Assembly: GCA_025352785.1 (NCBI GenBank)
Contig: JANXSD010000186.1
Coordinates: 1-49,294 of the forward strand
Reading direction: 5' to 3'
Length of the DNA stretch: 49,294 bases
Source: Bacteroidota bacterium
Lineage (GTDB): Bacteria; Bacteroidota; Bacteroidia; AKYH767-A; OLB10
The position numbers were made by a program, and so were the translations under genes. A model generated the notes under the pieces. It saw nothing but the letters and a program-made list of their open reading frames with translations. It was not told the origin of the DNA and did no database searches. Shown in pieces: positions 48,503 to 49,294 of this stretch (positions are counted from its first letter, which is position 1; each line of letters begins with the position of its first letter).

Positions 48503-48510
48503 CAAAGGTA
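48503..48510 (-). promoter_or_regulatory. Bacteroidota -7 promoter element of the atp operon
   Basis: The minus strand reads TACCTTTG, an exact TAnnTTTG match, 34 bases before the atpB ATG at 48468. It supports the shorter AtpB start. Confidence 0.55.
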
Positions 48511-48590
48511 GTTAAAATCATATAAAAAGCTAACTAAAAAATTTAACAAAACAGGACCTTACCGCACAATTCCAATAAACATTTTTGCCA

Positions 48591-48896
48591 CTAGCCGTTT
48601 GTCCCGTTTCGAAACGAAGTTTTTTTTAAAAGCTCTTCTTTAATTTCTACTGCTAATGCAAGTTTGGCAACGAGCTTCTTTAACTGCAAGTTCTCTTCTT
48701 TCACCGCCTTTAACTCAGGATCTATTTTGGCTCCATAACTCAATGCTTTTGATCCTCCATTCTGAAGCTTATCTCGCCATCGATAAAGCTGCCTCGCTGA
48801 GATATTGTGCTTTAATGAGGTTTCTGTAAACCCTAGTTGCTCTGCTTCATGAACAATTTTCACCTTTTCTTCTAATGTTAGTTTTCTGATAGCCAT
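48591..48896 (-). CDS. IS3-family transposase OrfA (orphan)
   Basis: 101 residues. A helix-turn-helix (RKLTLEEKVKIVHEAEQLGF, then SLKHNISARQLYRWRDKLQN) is followed by a leucine-zipper-like coil (LKAVKEENLQLKKLVAKLAL), as in IS3-group OrfA. It ends just after an A8 slippery run, where the shift into OrfB would occur, but no OrfB follows: the atpB promoter region begins within 100 bases. A regulatory HTH protein is possible, but the left-end sequence makes an IS remnant more likely. Confidence 0.75.
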   Translation of the reverse strand: MAIRKLTLEEKVKIVHEAEQLGFTETSLKHNISARQLYRWRDKLQNGGSKALSYGAKIDPELKAVKEENLQLKKLVAKLALAVEIKEELLKKTSFRNGTNG

Positions 48897-48957
48897 AGTT
48901 TGATAAAGTTAATTAATTTTAACTTTGTCTCTACGTGCCTAATCTATTAGGGGGTCA
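48591..48957 (-). mobile_element. IS3-family remnant: left end plus orfA only
   Basis: Reading leftward, the element begins TGACCCCCTAATAGATTAGG at about 48957. This is a TG-starting terminus with an internal near-palindrome (CCTAATCTATTAGG, 48938-48951), typical of IS3 ends. orfA then starts at 48896. OrfB and the right inverted repeat are missing, so the copy is truncated just upstream of atpB. Confidence 0.65.
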
Positions 48958-49113
48958 ATACAGAACCATTCCTACGCTTTTCAACACTTCCAAATTTTTC
49001 AACCACAACTAGCAACTTAAAATAAATCTTCTTAAAAGTAGCGACAATGTGTTGATACGTTTTTTACAACGAAATTTTAAAGTAAATAAAACAAGGAAAG
49101 ATGTTTTTTCACG

Positions 49114-49244
49114 GCCTGACGTTTCGGCGCTTGGCGAAGAAGCGGTTTTCGAAGCACAAAACTGTCAACCCAGGACAAAATTTGATACGAGGTAGAAGGT
49201 TCAATTAACCACTGAACCCGCTTTTTTGCCAAACGCCTGTTAGC
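49114..49244. repeat. Large imperfect hairpin resembling an integron attC site
   Basis: GGCGCTTGGCGAAGAAGCGG (49126-49145) pairs with CCGCTTTTTTGCCAAACGCC (49218-49237): 17 of 20 Watson-Crick pairs plus two G-T pairs. The arms are bounded by GCCTGAC (49114-49120) and GTTAGC (49239-49244), close to the RYYYAAC/GTTRRRY core boxes of attC sites, and the spacer is 72 bases. The region between 48958 and 49113 shows no gene. An ORF across the hairpin (49077-49283, minus) is probably incidental. I infer an attC-like recombination site or a related Bacteroidota hairpin repeat; there is no integrase in view. Confidence 0.55.
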
Positions 49245-49294
49245 TTGCGTAATTTTGTTTAATGAAAAGTTCAAATACATCAATCATTTCTTTG

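Noticed and set aside
49077-49283. A 68-codon minus-strand ORF at the right edge
   Set aside because: It covers the attC-like hairpin, has no recognisable domain and its composition follows the hairpin arms.

Overview
The window is a low-GC chromosomal segment of a member of the Bacteroidota. The main grounds are six secreted proteins with the C-terminal type IX secretion (T9SS) sorting domain, SprB-type repeats, promoter elements matching the phylum's TAnnTTTG -7 consensus, a split ATP synthase operon (atpBEFHAG without atpDC) and a signal-peptide-bearing AtpB. The sequence does not support a call below phylum.

Layout. 1-140 is a truncated copy of a short terminal-inverted-repeat element; a second, inverted copy lies at 42462-42628. 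358-5270 (minus) holds two T9SS cargo proteins: an Asp-box/BNR propeller protein and an Omp28-like protein with a CPPC thioredoxin-like motif. 5388-7172 encodes an RsuA/RluB pseudouridine synthase with a disordered charged extension of about 350 residues. 7404-10012 is a T9SS cargo gene broken by a nonsense codon and a one-base deletion. 10027-15282 carries yraN, an LD-carboxypeptidase, metG and a secreted endonuclease I. 15404-20947 encodes a C-type lectin plus 18 SprB repeats (about 1850 residues). After tRNA-Arg(CCT) and a cyclase-family hydrolase comes a seven-gene export operon (22172-28966): TetR regulator, TolC, HlyD lipoprotein, two ABC ATPases and two permeases. It resembles cecR-ybhGFSR, with YbhF split in two and a TolC gene added.

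28982-36474 is mostly housekeeping: xseAB, a META-domain lipoprotein, a secreted protein with an exact 40-residue repeat, a DUF937-like protein, crtZ, a DMT exporter, a LolC/E-type permease, a methyltransferase and rbfA. 36531-40082 holds an MsbA-type exporter, a repeat-rich spacer, deoC and a miniature kinase-like protein with an enlarged catalytic loop. 40162-42390 is another T9SS cargo protein, paralogous to the broken one at 7404. 42711-48468 is the ATP synthase operon, interrupted between atpA and atpG by a decayed four-helix-bundle (S23/IVS-type) gene. The right end carries an IS3-family fragment (orfA only) and a large imperfect hairpin resembling an attC site.

The most interesting items are the kinase-like protein (39564-40082), the Tyr/Trp 40-residue repeat protein (31275-31739), the two cysteine classes of SprB repeat, the attC-like hairpin, the inverted-repeat element pair, the S23-type gene in the atp operon, and several start codons only 4-5 bases after a -7 promoter element, which suggests leaderless transcripts. 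No complete defence, CRISPR or secondary-metabolite system was seen.
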